From: a virus
IMG/VR virus record: IMGVR_UViG_3300042934_001355
Coordinates: 1 to 54,604 of that record
Direction: 5' to 3' (one strand)
Length of the DNA: 54,604 bases
The translations under genes and the position numbers were made by a program. Positions 1 to 7,912 of the stretch are shown in pieces; within the stretch, counting starts at the first letter, position 1, and each line of letters starts with the position of its first letter. Under the pieces are notes generated by a model. The model did not search any database and was not told where the DNA came from. It saw only the letters and a program-made list of their open reading frames with translations.

Positions 1-1281
1 TCATACTGCCACTTTAGTGGAGCACGTATGTAGCACAAGATCGCTCATTTTCGTGTTGATGAGTGATAGCTGGTCGGTATTGTTCTCTGACATCCAGGCG
101 CCATAAACCCGGTACACCATCTGCGCATCGGAGTGACCCATTTGCGATGCAACATAGTTCGGGTTTGCGCCTGCTGAGAGAGCCCAGCAGGCGAAGGTAT
201 GACGTGATTGATATGCTTTCCGGTGACGCAGGCCTGCACGCCTCAGTGCGCCGGTCCATATCTGTCCGAGTGACTCTGTTGAGTAATATGCTCCCGATAG
301 GCCATTGACAGCGTTCACGCTGGGGTTGAACACGAACGTCTTCTGCTCCTCAATTCGCTCGCCATACTCCCTGGTATGAAAAGTGAATGAGATCTGAGGA
401 TACATTCGGGTCAGTTCTCGCTGGTCACGCAGAATATCAACGGCTGCATCCATCAGGCATATGACACGGTTTCCCGCTTCTGTCTTCGGCGGCGTAAACA
501 GACCCTGCGGCGTAAGGTTGCGGCTGACTGTCAGCTTCTTCGCTTCAAGGTCCACATCCTCCCAGGCCAGCGCGCATATTTCTCCGTGGCGTAATCCCGT
601 CAGGATGGCGAGTGACCACATATTTGCCGTCTGACGCGTTGAGCAGGCTGCGATGAGGCGAGGGTACTCCTCGCGCGTTATCGGGTCCGGCCGCTTATTC
701 GACTTCTTCAGAGGCTTGATGCCCGTCATCGGGTTTGCTTCTATATATCCGTTGCCATGAGCAAAGGCGAAAATGGCTTTCAGGTCTGCCATGCTGGAGT
801 TAACCGTGGCCGCCGTCCTGCCTTTCTTTTCTATATTCATCTTCCTGCCCGTAAAGTAACTGCCATTCAGAAGCTCAATACGCAGGTTGAGAATATCTTT
901 CTGCATGACTGACCGGATGTCCTTTCCGTTGCCGACGATATCCAGCGTCACCCTCACACGGCGTTCTGTGGTGATGTAAGAGCTATTAGCCCAATCAGGC
1001 TTTTTGAGCTTCAGCCACAAATCAGCAACCTCCCTGATAGCTACCGACTTTGACGATCCAGCCTGGTTCTTAAATAGTGGTGAGTCTGGGAACTCACTCC
1101 TGTAATCAAACGTCCCTGTCTTAATGCGGTAGACGATGTTGCTACGCAGCTCGCCAGCCATCTTTCTATTTTTGGGTGTATCGGGTACGCCGATCGCCTC
1201 CCATCGCCTTTGCCCCTCATACATGAACCAGATTCGAAGGTGGTTCTTGTTGGGAGCCACTCCTGTCGGATATCCAGACAT
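1..1281 (-). CDS. int: Phage tyrosine-recombinase integrase
   Basis: Site-specific recombinase that inserts and excises the prophage. The protein has an N-terminal arm-binding/SAM-like part and a C-terminal catalytic domain. Catalytic Arg lies in TGLRHGE, and the box-II region reads YQSRHTFACW, so Tyr stands where many relatives have His, as in other phage integrases. The nucleophile Tyr is in VYRVYGAW after QMGH. I chose the internal ATG at 1279-1281 because AGGAGAAGG lies just upstream; an upstream in-frame ATG at 1311 has no comparable ribosome site. That gives 426 aa. The stop is at base 1, so the gene is complete but its downstream att site is outside the window. It follows xis, as in lambda, and its 3' end carries arm-like repeats. 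The family assignment is very secure. Confidence 0.96.
   Translation of the reverse strand: MSGYPTGVAPNKNHLRIWFMYEGQRRWEAIGVPDTPKNRKMAGELRSNIVYRIKTGTFDYRSEFPDSPLFKNQAGSSKSVAIREVADLWLKLKKPDWANSSYITTERRVRVTLDIVGNGKDIRSVMQKDILNLRIELLNGSYFTGRKMNIEKKGRTAATVNSSMADLKAIFAFAHGNGYIEANPMTGIKPLKKSNKRPDPITREEYPRLIAACSTRQTANMWSLAILTGLRHGEICALAWEDVDLEAKKLTVSRNLTPQGLFTPPKTEAGNRVICLMDAAVDILRDQRELTRMYPQISFTFHTREYGERIEEQKTFVFNPSVNAVNGLSGAYYSTESLGQIWTGALRRAGLRHRKAYQSRHTFACWALSAGANPNYVASQMGHSDAQMVYRVYGAWMSENNTDQLSLINTKMSDLVLHTCSTKVAV
19..38. repeat. Integrase arm-type sites, left end
   Basis: GGAGCACG (19-26) and GTAGCACA (30-37) are spaced 11 bases apart inside the last codons of int. AGCAC-NN-ATGTAGCACAA recurs at the right prophage end. 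This suggests P-arm Int-binding repeats flanking the att core, with attL just outside the window. Confidence 0.5.
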
Positions 1282-1311
1282 ACGCCTTCTCCTGTTGAAA
1301 TGGATCTGCAT

Positions 1312-1560
1312 TTAAGCAGATTTCTTCCTGGCAATCGCTGCCGGCTGGTTATCAATCCACTTCTCGATCGCCTTCCAGTCGTAAAAGCACATGCTGTTAT
1401 CACGCGGCGCGCCATCGGGCGAAACGTGCTTGTATTCGCGACCCTCCATCCATGAAACTTCGCGGGCAGTTTTGATGGTGTTTTTCTTCATGCCGGTGAT
1501 GATCATCAGCACAGATTCAGATACCCACTTGCTCGGCATCAGCTGAACAACGTTTTCCAT
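1312..1560 (-). CDS. xis: Excisionase family protein
   Basis: Small DNA-bending protein expected to direct integrase toward excision. The 82-aa product begins MENVVQLMPSKWVSE and has the winged-helix-like excisionase signature with GREYKHVSPDG. The start at 1558-1560 is supported by AGGAGT a few bases upstream. The frame stays open further upstream, but that part encodes an unlikely hydrophobic segment and has no ribosome site. It lies directly upstream of int in the same direction with a 30-bp gap, so the two are probably co-transcribed at the end of the leftward operon. Confidence 0.88.
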   Translation of the reverse strand: MENVVQLMPSKWVSESVLMIITGMKKNTIKTAREVSWMEGREYKHVSPDGAPRDNSMCFYDWKAIEKWIDNQPAAIARKKSA

Positions 1561-1907
1561 ATCTACTCCTTTGGTAGCCAACACGATATAAATAGAAATG
1601 GCCAGATTAATAATAATCAAACCCATTGTTATGGGTTTGTTAGAGTTGTCGGCCATTCAGCTAACTTGCAAGGCACTGTTGAGAGGAGTGGTTGACTTAT
1701 GATCATGAAAAGCATCACCCATCTTTCAAATGTGTTGATATTTACCAGTGTCATTGATAAGTTCTTATTAAGATTTGATTAGTTCACCAATCAAGATTGA
1801 TTCAAGATAGAAATTATTCCCTAGGTTACTATGTTCTTGTTGGGATGTTGGTTATAAATGCCGAGTTAATAATATAAAATTCCCCACTTTTATAATGGAT
1901 AGAAAAT
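1561..1907. other. Intergenic region between xis and cargo island
   Basis: This gap holds a perfect 8-bp hairpin, AAACCCAT-TGTT-ATGGGTTT, at 1619-1638, just upstream of xis on the leftward strand. It also has AT-rich sequence with a TATAAT at 1892-1897 that could serve the rightward ATPase gene. I see no gene. No TTGC-N6-TTGC site for a CII-activated int promoter was found here. Confidence 0.4.
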
Positions 1908-3326
1908 ATGGATGAGAATAAAGTACTAGCATATCCCGCAAAAAGATTTTTTGTAGAAATGCTTACTAGAGATATTGAATTAGATGACTCCATTTTAGAT
2001 CTACTTGATAACTGCCTTGATGGAGCGATGCGCTTATCTACCAATAATAGAAAGGATGTTAAAGATGACTCTAAGATTTATGAGGGCTTTTATGCACATA
2101 TTACAATGAACTCTGAAAATTTTGTCATTGAAGATAATTGTGGGGGCATCCCTAGAGAATTAGCCCGTCGATATGCTTTTCGCCTAGGCAGACCAGAAGA
2201 GCGAGATCAAGAAAACCTGCCTACTGTAGGTATTTATGGTATCGGAATGAAAAGAGCATTATTTAAAATGGGTGCCCAATCGCAAGTCATCACAAAAAAC
2301 GGCGATGACGAATTTGTTGTGAGAATATCCCCTGAGTGGCTTAAGTCAGATGACATGTGGGATCTCGAACTAGAAGATCTAGATGGTGCCTTATCTCATC
2401 ATGGAACAAAAATAATTATTAATAAACTTCATGACAATGTCAGATTTCAGTTTGAAGATGAAGCAGACTTTCAAGTAAATCTTAGAAGAAAAATTTCACA
2501 TCACTATGGTGTTATTTTAAATAAAGGTTTTAAAGTAAAAATAAATGGGGTTGACATAAGGCCGTCAGTCACGAACCTAATCTTTGATAAAGATGCATTT
2601 AAAAACGACAAAGGGATTGTCCCGTATGTTTATAAAAACAATTACAATAATGTAAATATAGAGTTAATGCTTGGGTTCTATCGCGCTTTATCAACAACAG
2701 ATGAAGATAATGATAATCTTCATGGCAGAAATTCTAGTGAACAAGCAGGTTGGACTATCATTTGTAATGACCGTGTAGTTTTATATGCTGACAAAAGTCG
2801 TATAACCGGTTGGGGTGAGCTTGGTATACCAAATTATCATAATCAATTCATTAGTATCGCTGGGGTAGTAAGGTTTACTTCCGATAATGCTAAAAATTTA
2901 CCTATAACTACTACAAAAAGAGGAATAGATGGTAATTCAGAGGTTTATTTAGCAGTTAAAGATTTCATGCGTGATGCTTTAAAAATATTTACTTCGTTCA
3001 CTAACAAGTGGAAAGAAGAAAGTGATCGCAAGAGTATAATGCATGCCTCTGCCTCTAACACCATAAACGCTTCTTCAAGTAAAATAGGTGAATTAATTCC
3101 TTCAGAAAAATGGACACAAGTGAGAAGGTCAATTGGTGGTCAAGTATATAAGCCTTCTTTACCTATGCCAACTGTAACTGATCCTGTAAAACAGATAAAA
3201 TTTAATCAAAAGATAGAGGATATAAAAATAGTTTCATTGTATTTGTTCGATGATGAAACTATTTCACCATCCGATGTTGGTAAGAAATGTTTTGATTTAA
3301 TTATGGAGAAGGCTAAAGATGAGTAA
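1908..3326 (+). CDS. GHKL (MORC/MutL-like) ATPase, putative defence protein
   Basis: The 472-aa protein carries a GHKL ATPase fold at its N-terminus. The N-box is LDNCLDGA with Asn35, the G1 box is VIEDNCGG around residues 73-80, and a glycine-rich lid GIYGIGMKRALFK spans 108-120. A later GTKI motif completes the ATP site. Such ATPases change conformation on ATP binding and clamp or signal on DNA. MORC-like members are known next to DNA methyltransferases in restriction-type operons. It overlaps the next gene by 8 bp, and a DNA methyltransferase gene converges on the pair. Base composition is clearly AT-richer than the phage core, which suggests recent acquisition. ATPase assignment is strong. 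The defence role is inferred from context. Confidence 0.82.
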   Translation: MDENKVLAYPAKRFFVEMLTRDIELDDSILDLLDNCLDGAMRLSTNNRKDVKDDSKIYEGFYAHITMNSENFVIEDNCGGIPRELARRYAFRLGRPEERDQENLPTVGIYGIGMKRALFKMGAQSQVITKNGDDEFVVRISPEWLKSDDMWDLELEDLDGALSHHGTKIIINKLHDNVRFQFEDEADFQVNLRRKISHHYGVILNKGFKVKINGVDIRPSVTNLIFDKDAFKNDKGIVPYVYKNNYNNVNIELMLGFYRALSTTDEDNDNLHGRNSSEQAGWTIICNDRVVLYADKSRITGWGELGIPNYHNQFISIAGVVRFTSDNAKNLPITTTKRGIDGNSEVYLAVKDFMRDALKIFTSFTNKWKEESDRKSIMHASASNTINASSSKIGELIPSEKWTQVRRSIGGQVYKPSLPMPTVTDPVKQIKFNQKIEDIKIVSLYLFDDETISPSDVGKKCFDLIMEKAKDE

Positions 3327-4299
3327 TGGGACAAATATAGCCTATCATTTAAGGCCAAATAAAGCTATTGAAAGAAACCTTTTCGTTGAGTTGCTTAGGA
3401 AAATTGATAAGTTTGTCAAAATTGAAGATTATTCTTATATTAGTTTTGGTGGCCCTTTCTTAGAAGATTTCAAGCAGATACATAATGCTTTGCAGATTGA
3501 AAAAATGTTTTCAATTGAAATGGTTGAGAACACACATAAAAGGCAGGCTTATAACATGCCAGTTTCCTGCATTGATATTGGTGAGAAGGTGCAAACTGGT
3601 AATGAATTTATTCATCAGCATGAGTTTGATTCGCCTACAATAATTTGGCTAGATTATAGTGAAGCCTTAAGTGTTTCTGAGCAACTTGATGAATTATCTT
3701 TTTTAATAACTAAATTGGCTGAGAACGACATCTTTAAGATAACCATAAATGCTCATGTTGCTAAACTTGGAAGTTGTGAAGATTCTCAGAAGTTACGAGA
3801 GTTCAGACTCAAAAAATTAAGCGAACACATTGAGGAGCGACACTTACCTGACAACTTGAGTGAGGAGGATGTAAGCACAAAGGGTTATGTAAAACTTATG
3901 CTAAAATGCATCCAAAAAGCAGCTCAGGCTGGATTGACCAGAAAAGATAAGTTTTTTATACAGCCATTAACAGCCTTCGAATATAGCGATGGTATGACAA
4001 TGTTGACTGCTACAGCCATGATTTTAAATAAAGATGATAAAGAAAGGGTTGCGACACAATTGGGAGACTGGGCTTTCTACAGCAAGGACTGGTCCAATCC
4101 TAAAAATATAAATATACCAAATATGTCTATAAAGGAGAGGCTAGCAATCGAAGCTATGCTACCTAAAGCTAACCCAGATCAAATAATTAGTGGCCTCGGG
4201 TTTTATATAGGGGGTAACCTTGGTGAGGCCAAGAAGCAGATGACAAACTTTATTGATTATTACAAGGTGATGCCTTGGTACTCAAAGGTTATTCCTTAA
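3319..4299 (+). CDS. Rossmann-fold methyltransferase-like protein, partner of the ATPase
   Basis: The 326-aa protein has a pattern like class I methyltransferases: a glycine-containing strand-loop YISFGGPFLEDF near residue 40, an acidic SIEMVE at the end of the next strand, and a PTIIWLDYSEAL motif-IV-like strand. I do not recognise the exact family, and the enzymatic activity is inference. The start overlaps the ATPase stop, so translation is probably coupled and the products likely act together. The stop codon abuts the stop of the convergent methyltransferase gene with no spacer. It is AT-rich like its neighbours and unlike the rest of the phage. It could instead be a regulatory or nucleotide-sensing protein. 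Confidence 0.55.
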   Translation: MSNGTNIAYHLRPNKAIERNLFVELLRKIDKFVKIEDYSYISFGGPFLEDFKQIHNALQIEKMFSIEMVENTHKRQAYNMPVSCIDIGEKVQTGNEFIHQHEFDSPTIIWLDYSEALSVSEQLDELSFLITKLAENDIFKITINAHVAKLGSCEDSQKLREFRLKKLSEHIEERHLPDNLSEEDVSTKGYVKLMLKCIQKAAQAGLTRKDKFFIQPLTAFEYSDGMTMLTATAMILNKDDKERVATQLGDWAFYSKDWSNPKNINIPNMSIKERLAIEAMLPKANPDQIISGLGFYIGGNLGEAKKQMTNFIDYYKVMPWYSKVIP

Positions 4300-5406
4300 T
4301 CAATATTTACCAAGTTTTGATATTGGCAGCAGCATGTGCTCAGCAATTAAAGGGCTTACGCTGTTGCCAATTTGACGAAAACCATGCCATTTGGTTTTAT
4401 GAAACCTAAACCAATCGGGAAAGCCTTGTAAACGGGCTGCTTCTCTAATAGTGATAACGCGATTCTCGTATGGGTGTACGGGTCTCAATGCTTGATAACT
4501 TCCTTTATCACTTGCTGTTCCTGCGCGCAGGGTCGGACAATATCCCTCCGGATTTAAGCGTGTTGCCTTGGATATTTTATCTTGCATGCCATATGATAAC
4601 TCTTTATATCTATCTATAACACTCTGAGTATGTTTAGTACTCAGAAAGCCAGAAACTAAGTTAAATTGAAGTTTCTCGATAGATTCACTATCACCTATTC
4701 CTTTAGGTATATGTCCCCATAATCGATCATAGAAAAAGCTTTTTCGATCCCTGAGTATTTCTTTCCATTCGTGCTCATCAGTAAGCCAATGACTTTCTAA
4801 TTTATCAGGTAATCCATGCAGAGCCTGTCCAACATTTACAGTTTCAATACCTTCACCATTTAAAAAGTCTGATTCCGAAAGTATTCCATTCCCAAGCCTC
4901 TTATGATACCCAATAAAAAAATATCTTGTTCTGATGGTCGGAGCCCCGTAATCAGACGCTTTTATTTTTAATGGTGCTAATATTTCATAATCACCAGAAA
5001 TAATATTAAAAGCCTCTTCGCGTAAGGGGGAGTAATTGCTATGCATTATTCCGGGGACATTTTCAGCGACAAAGAAATTTGGTTGAATTTCATTTACTAA
5101 TCTAAAAAAATGTACATAAAGCTGATTTCTCACATCAGCTAAATCCCTTTTACCCATACTACTAAAACCTTGACACGGTGGGCCGCCAATTAAACAATCT
5201 ATAAATTTGGTGTTTAATTTTTTTAAAAGCTCCTTACCTCGAATCTGTGTAACATCATTTTTTAGATGAGTTGAGGTTCGGAAATTTCTAGCATGCGTTT
5301 CGATGGCAAAAGAATCAGTTTCAACGGCAGCAGCAACTTCGAAGCCTGCCCTGGCCGCGCCTAAACTTAAGCCACCTACACCAGCAAATAAATCAATACA
5401 TTTCAT
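4300..5406 (-). CDS. DNA (cytosine-5-)-methyltransferase
   Basis: Transfers methyl from SAM to C5 of cytosine in DNA. All landmark motifs are visible: motif I DLFAGVGGLSLG at residues 5-16, motif IV GGPPCQGFSSMG with the catalytic Cys at 78, motif VI ENVPG near 115, a conserved Arg motif around TIRTRYFF, and the late RQIGNSVSP motif. At 368 aa it is of normal length and looks intact. No endonuclease gene sits beside it. It converges on an ATPase/methyltransferase-like pair, so it may mark self DNA for that pair, protect the phage from host restriction, or both. Recognition sequence cannot be read from the protein. Confidence 0.95.
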   Translation of the reverse strand: MKCIDLFAGVGGLSLGAARAGFEVAAAVETDSFAIETHARNFRTSTHLKNDVTQIRGKELLKKLNTKFIDCLIGGPPCQGFSSMGKRDLADVRNQLYVHFFRLVNEIQPNFFVAENVPGIMHSNYSPLREEAFNIISGDYEILAPLKIKASDYGAPTIRTRYFFIGYHKRLGNGILSESDFLNGEGIETVNVGQALHGLPDKLESHWLTDEHEWKEILRDRKSFFYDRLWGHIPKGIGDSESIEKLQFNLVSGFLSTKHTQSVIDRYKELSYGMQDKISKATRLNPEGYCPTLRAGTASDKGSYQALRPVHPYENRVITIREAARLQGFPDWFRFHKTKWHGFRQIGNSVSPLIAEHMLLPISKLGKY

Positions 5407-5819
5407 AAATATTCAGCTCACTTTTTCTAGTATAGTGCCATAGTTTCGGCGCTTTTTCACGTTTATAGCTGCCTTTTTCCCAAACCGTCTTCTCTCATGT
5501 ATGATGAGTTTATGCCGTTGCTTTTCGATCACGCTCCGCTTAAATTCTGTTAATGGTTTCAACTGTGCTTCACGCTTTATCCTCTGAGCGTTGCTTTCAT
5601 CGCCTTATTTCACTCATCTTCAGCACGTAGGTGAGCAGCATCAAGTCTTTATTGATGAGGCGTTGAAGATGTTGCTAGAAAATGACTGCATATTCGTAAG
5701 CTATGCTGATGAATGAGGGCAAAAAGCCTACGTCATATGTTTAATATTCCTGCGATTCATCTACCTCTCATGTGCCGCTAAGTGGCCAATTGCGCCAGAC
5801 ATTGGCGACTACAGGCAAC
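5407..5819. other. Non-coding stretch left of the methyltransferase gene start
   Basis: No convincing gene was found. The methyltransferase promoter should lie at its left end; a leftward TATACT is present about 25 bases upstream of the start. A GCCAAT/ATTGGC inverted repeat lies at 5785-5806. The composition grades from AT-rich to typical, consistent with the edge of an inserted island. Confidence 0.4.
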
Positions 5820-5840
5820 AAAAAACCGCCCGAAGGCGGC
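5820..5840 (-). terminator. Rho-independent terminator
   Basis: Read leftward, the sequence forms GCCGCC-TTCG-GGCGG followed by TTTTTT. It lies directly downstream of the leftward gene at 5864-6274 and probably separates the PL operon from the cargo island. N-modified polymerase would be expected to read through it to reach xis and int. Confidence 0.85.
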
Positions 5841-5863
5841 TGTTTATAAGGAATTAGACGGGA

Positions 5864-6274
5864 TTAAATTCCCATCCGGTACTCTTCGTACGAACGAGGT
5901 TCCGAGTCACCTTTTTTGCGGAAAACAAGCATCTCTTCCTTCCGGTTCGTAACATACCCCAGTGTTTCAGTAAGCTGGCGTCGTAAAGTAGTAGGCATCT
6001 GTGGAATGGTTTTATCGTCCAGGCCAGCCTCGATTTTGTTCATGATTTCTAGAGCTAGGCCAATTTGCTCTTCATCAATCAGAATATTGACGCGATAACC
6101 CTCACGGGTATCTTGCTCGCTGCCTAACTGCCTGGTCAGTTTATCAACCTGATTGGCATAGTCGTCCAGTTGGGCCTGCACATCAGCGGGGATTTCACCA
6201 TTTTTTTCAGCCAGCGCTTTAAGTGCGTTGATGCTATCGATCGCCTGTTGCGCCAGGTCAGTTGCAGTAGTCAT
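5864..6274 (-). CDS. Hypothetical PL-operon protein, long paralogue
   Basis: A 136-aa soluble protein with a helical, coiled-coil-like N-terminus. Its C-terminal two thirds aligns with the product of the next upstream gene (6374-6655): both end in an FRK-GD--PR--(E/Q)(E/Q)Y pattern, and both have an ILxxxxxxGxxxEI segment before it. This is therefore a duplicated gene pair. Function unknown. It is the last gene before a strong terminator and lies downstream of a LexA box, so expression may rise in the SOS response as well as from PL. Confidence 0.75.
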   Translation of the reverse strand: MTTATDLAQQAIDSINALKALAEKNGEIPADVQAQLDDYANQVDKLTRQLGSEQDTREGYRVNILIDEEQIGLALEIMNKIEAGLDDKTIPQMPTTLRRQLTETLGYVTNRKEEMLVFRKKGDSEPRSYEEYRMGI

Positions 6275-6320
6275 ATTTGGTATCCTTCTAAAAGCTTTAA
6301 ATCAGAAAATTCAATGAGGT

Positions 6321-6345
6321 TAAAAAGGCCGATAAAAATCGGCCT
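6321..6345 (-). terminator. Rho-independent terminator between paralogues
   Basis: Leftward hairpin AGGCCGAT-TTTT-ATCGGCCT followed by TTTTAA. It separates the two paralogous genes, so the distal copy may need N antitermination for full expression. Confidence 0.8.
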
Positions 6346-6373
6346 GAAAATAGTCAGTTGACTGAATTAACCG

Positions 6374-6655
6374 TTAAGGGTGTTCGTACTGCTGAAAAGT
6401 ACGCGGCACCGGGTCGCCAGGCTTGCGGAACATGGCGTTGTCGTCTTTGCGGCCTTTCAGATACATCAGGGTCTGCTTAGCCTGATACTGATCGGCTGGA
6501 GACAGGGAGCCAGCCGTACCTGCGTTAATCGCCGCTACAACTTTGGTCAGAATTTCGATACCCCAGCCGACGGCTTCGGTGGTGTCCAGAATCGCAGAGC
6601 GATACAGGGTATTGAAATCTTGCAGGTCTTCGAATTCTTGATCAGTGTGAGACAT
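6374..6655 (-). CDS. Hypothetical SOS-box-preceded protein, short paralogue
   Basis: A 93-aa protein starting MSHTDQEFEDL and ending in FRKPGDPVPRTFQQY, matching the end of the product of 5864-6274. No catalytic motif or membrane segment is visible. A near-consensus LexA box lies 87 bases upstream, at 6742-6757, with no other gene start between them. The gene is therefore likely to be SOS-inducible independently of PL. Function unknown. Confidence 0.75.
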   Translation of the reverse strand: MSHTDQEFEDLQDFNTLYRSAILDTTEAVGWGIEILTKVVAAINAGTAGSLSPADQYQAKQTLMYLKGRKDDNAMFRKPGDPVPRTFQQYEHP

Positions 6656-6741
6656 AGTAAATCCTCTTTTGGTTGAATGAGTTAGGCCGTGAATTCACTC
6701 TGACACCTTACTCTCTCAGCCCTGTTATGAACAGTAAAATA

Positions 6742-6757
6742 CTGTCTATATATACAG
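6742..6757 (-). promoter_or_regulatory. LexA box
   Basis: CTGTCTATATATACAG fits CTG-N10-CAG and is nearly the ideal TACTGTATATATATACAGTA when flanks are included. It lies between the end of the DNA-binding protein gene at 6768 and the start of the small gene at 6655, so it should govern the leftward paralogue pair. Confidence 0.85.
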
Positions 6758-6767
6758 TATATTTGTG

Positions 6768-6998
6768 TCATAAATTTGGCTTAGTTCCACCGTTAGCTTT
6801 GCTACGCTCTTCCAGAAAACGTATCCGGCTGCGACTGGCGCGCTGGCGAACGGATTCGTATGAGCGGTTGAGTTGTCGGGCTATAAGTTTGGGTGGGATG
6901 GTTGCTGCGAGTTCTTTCAGAAGGCCTATCTCATCGGGGGACCAGCGACGGCCAAGAGTTAACTGATTGCCGCGACGCCGGTATTCAGGTGATTGCAT
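6768..6998 (-). CDS. Small helix-turn-helix DNA-binding protein
   Basis: A 76-aa basic protein with a Myb/GcrA-like core: RWSPDEIGLLKELAATI, then PPKLIARQLNRSYESVRQRASR, which reads as a helix-turn-helix. GGAG is placed six bases before the ATG. It follows recT in the PL operon. Its target is unknown. It could be a regulator of the downstream genes or an accessory DNA-binding factor. Confidence 0.7.
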   Translation of the reverse strand: MQSPEYRRRGNQLTLGRRWSPDEIGLLKELAATIPPKLIARQLNRSYESVRQRASRSRIRFLEERSKANGGTKPNL

Positions 6999-7012
6999 GC
7001 AGTCTCCGATAA

Positions 7013-7912
7013 TTAGCCAATTGCCTCTTCAATTTCTGCCTTACGAAGCAGATAAACATCAGTGGCCTTTTCGAGAGTTTCAGCGTCGCTTGCCAGCATG
7101 CGCGCCGCGTACTTATAACAGCGGTCCAGCCCCGCAACGTTTTCCGCTTCAGCGGCTGCGATGGTGAAATCGGCAAGCAACTCTTCCGGCGAGCGCGCTG
7201 CTGCATTTGTATGTGTCGCCGCGTTGATTTCGCGCTCAGGCTGCTGTGTTTCAGGCTTGTTGTTAATCAGGTTGTTCAGGTCAGCACGGCTGCGCGCCGG
7301 TGTTACATCGCGTTCCGCTCGCTGCGCTGGCTCGAATTCGTCCGGCGTGTAGACGCCGAGAATCACGTCAGGGCAGTAGAGGCGCGCCCAGTATTTAACA
7401 GCCAGATATGCCAGTTGCTGCTTTGGTGCTGTCTTCCAGAGAGGGGAGTTGCGCGTGGTGACATACTCCATGTAAAGCGGCTCACCCCAGGTGATTTCCG
7501 TTTCACCCTTCAGAACTGCACCCACACGCACAGACAGGCCGCGCTCATTTGCTGCGTTAGCTGCGCCCGGTTTGAATTTCCCCCAGTCGCCGCCGTATTC
7601 ATATTTGAAACGACCCTGCACAGCGGTAGAGCTGGTGATTACTGCGTTTACCAGCTGTGCCTCATATCCCAGCGTGCCGTTAACCAGGTGCGTTTTCTGC
7701 GCCACTGCGTAAGGGTTCATTCCCCACTGAGCTGCCTGTAAAGCGATCGCCAGGCAGTCAGCTGGCTTACCGGATAGATGAGCGGGAACTGTAGCTTTAC
7801 CCTGTGCCATGACTTCCGCAAACGCCTGGAGCTTCTGCAGGCCGCTCGGGCTGAAGATTGCCGCCTTGGTGTCAGCCTCATTGACTGGCGCGGTGATGAT
7901 ATCGTTGCTCAT
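7013..7912 (-). CDS. recT: RecT-family single-strand annealing protein
   Basis: Anneals complementary DNA single strands in phage recombination, working with the neighbouring exonuclease. The 299-aa sequence has RecT landmarks: CLAIALQAAQWGMNPYAVAQ, HLVNGTLGYEAQLVNAVI, the KGETEITWGEPLYMEYVTTRNSPLWKT region and KYWARLYCPDVILGVYTPDE. The start overlaps the end of the exonuclease gene by four bases (ATGA), so translation is coupled. It replaces lambda bet at the equivalent place. The C-terminal third is variable, as usual for the family. Confidence 0.95.
   Translation of the reverse strand: MSNDIITAPVNEADTKAAIFSPSGLQKLQAFAEVMAQGKATVPAHLSGKPADCLAIALQAAQWGMNPYAVAQKTHLVNGTLGYEAQLVNAVITSSTAVQGRFKYEYGGDWGKFKPGAANAANERGLSVRVGAVLKGETEITWGEPLYMEYVTTRNSPLWKTAPKQQLAYLAVKYWARLYCPDVILGVYTPDEFEPAQRAERDVTPARSRADLNNLINNKPETQQPEREINAATHTNAAARSPEELLADFTIAAAEAENVAGLDRCYKYAARMLASDAETLEKATDVYLLRKAEIEEAIG

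Noticed and set aside
1282-1311. Earlier in-frame ATG of int at 1311
   Set aside because: AGGAGAAGG directly precedes the ATG at 1281, and family members start near that residue.
1561-1656. N-terminal extension of the xis reading frame (32 more residues, hydrophobic)
   Set aside because: No ribosome site at the upstream ATG, while the ATG at 1560 has AGGAGT and matches the family start.
5407-5863. Restriction endonuclease partner for the cytosine methyltransferase
   Set aside because: The flanking gap has no ORF of adequate size, and no nearby gene shows a nuclease motif, so the methyltransferase is treated as orphan or as part of the ATPase system.
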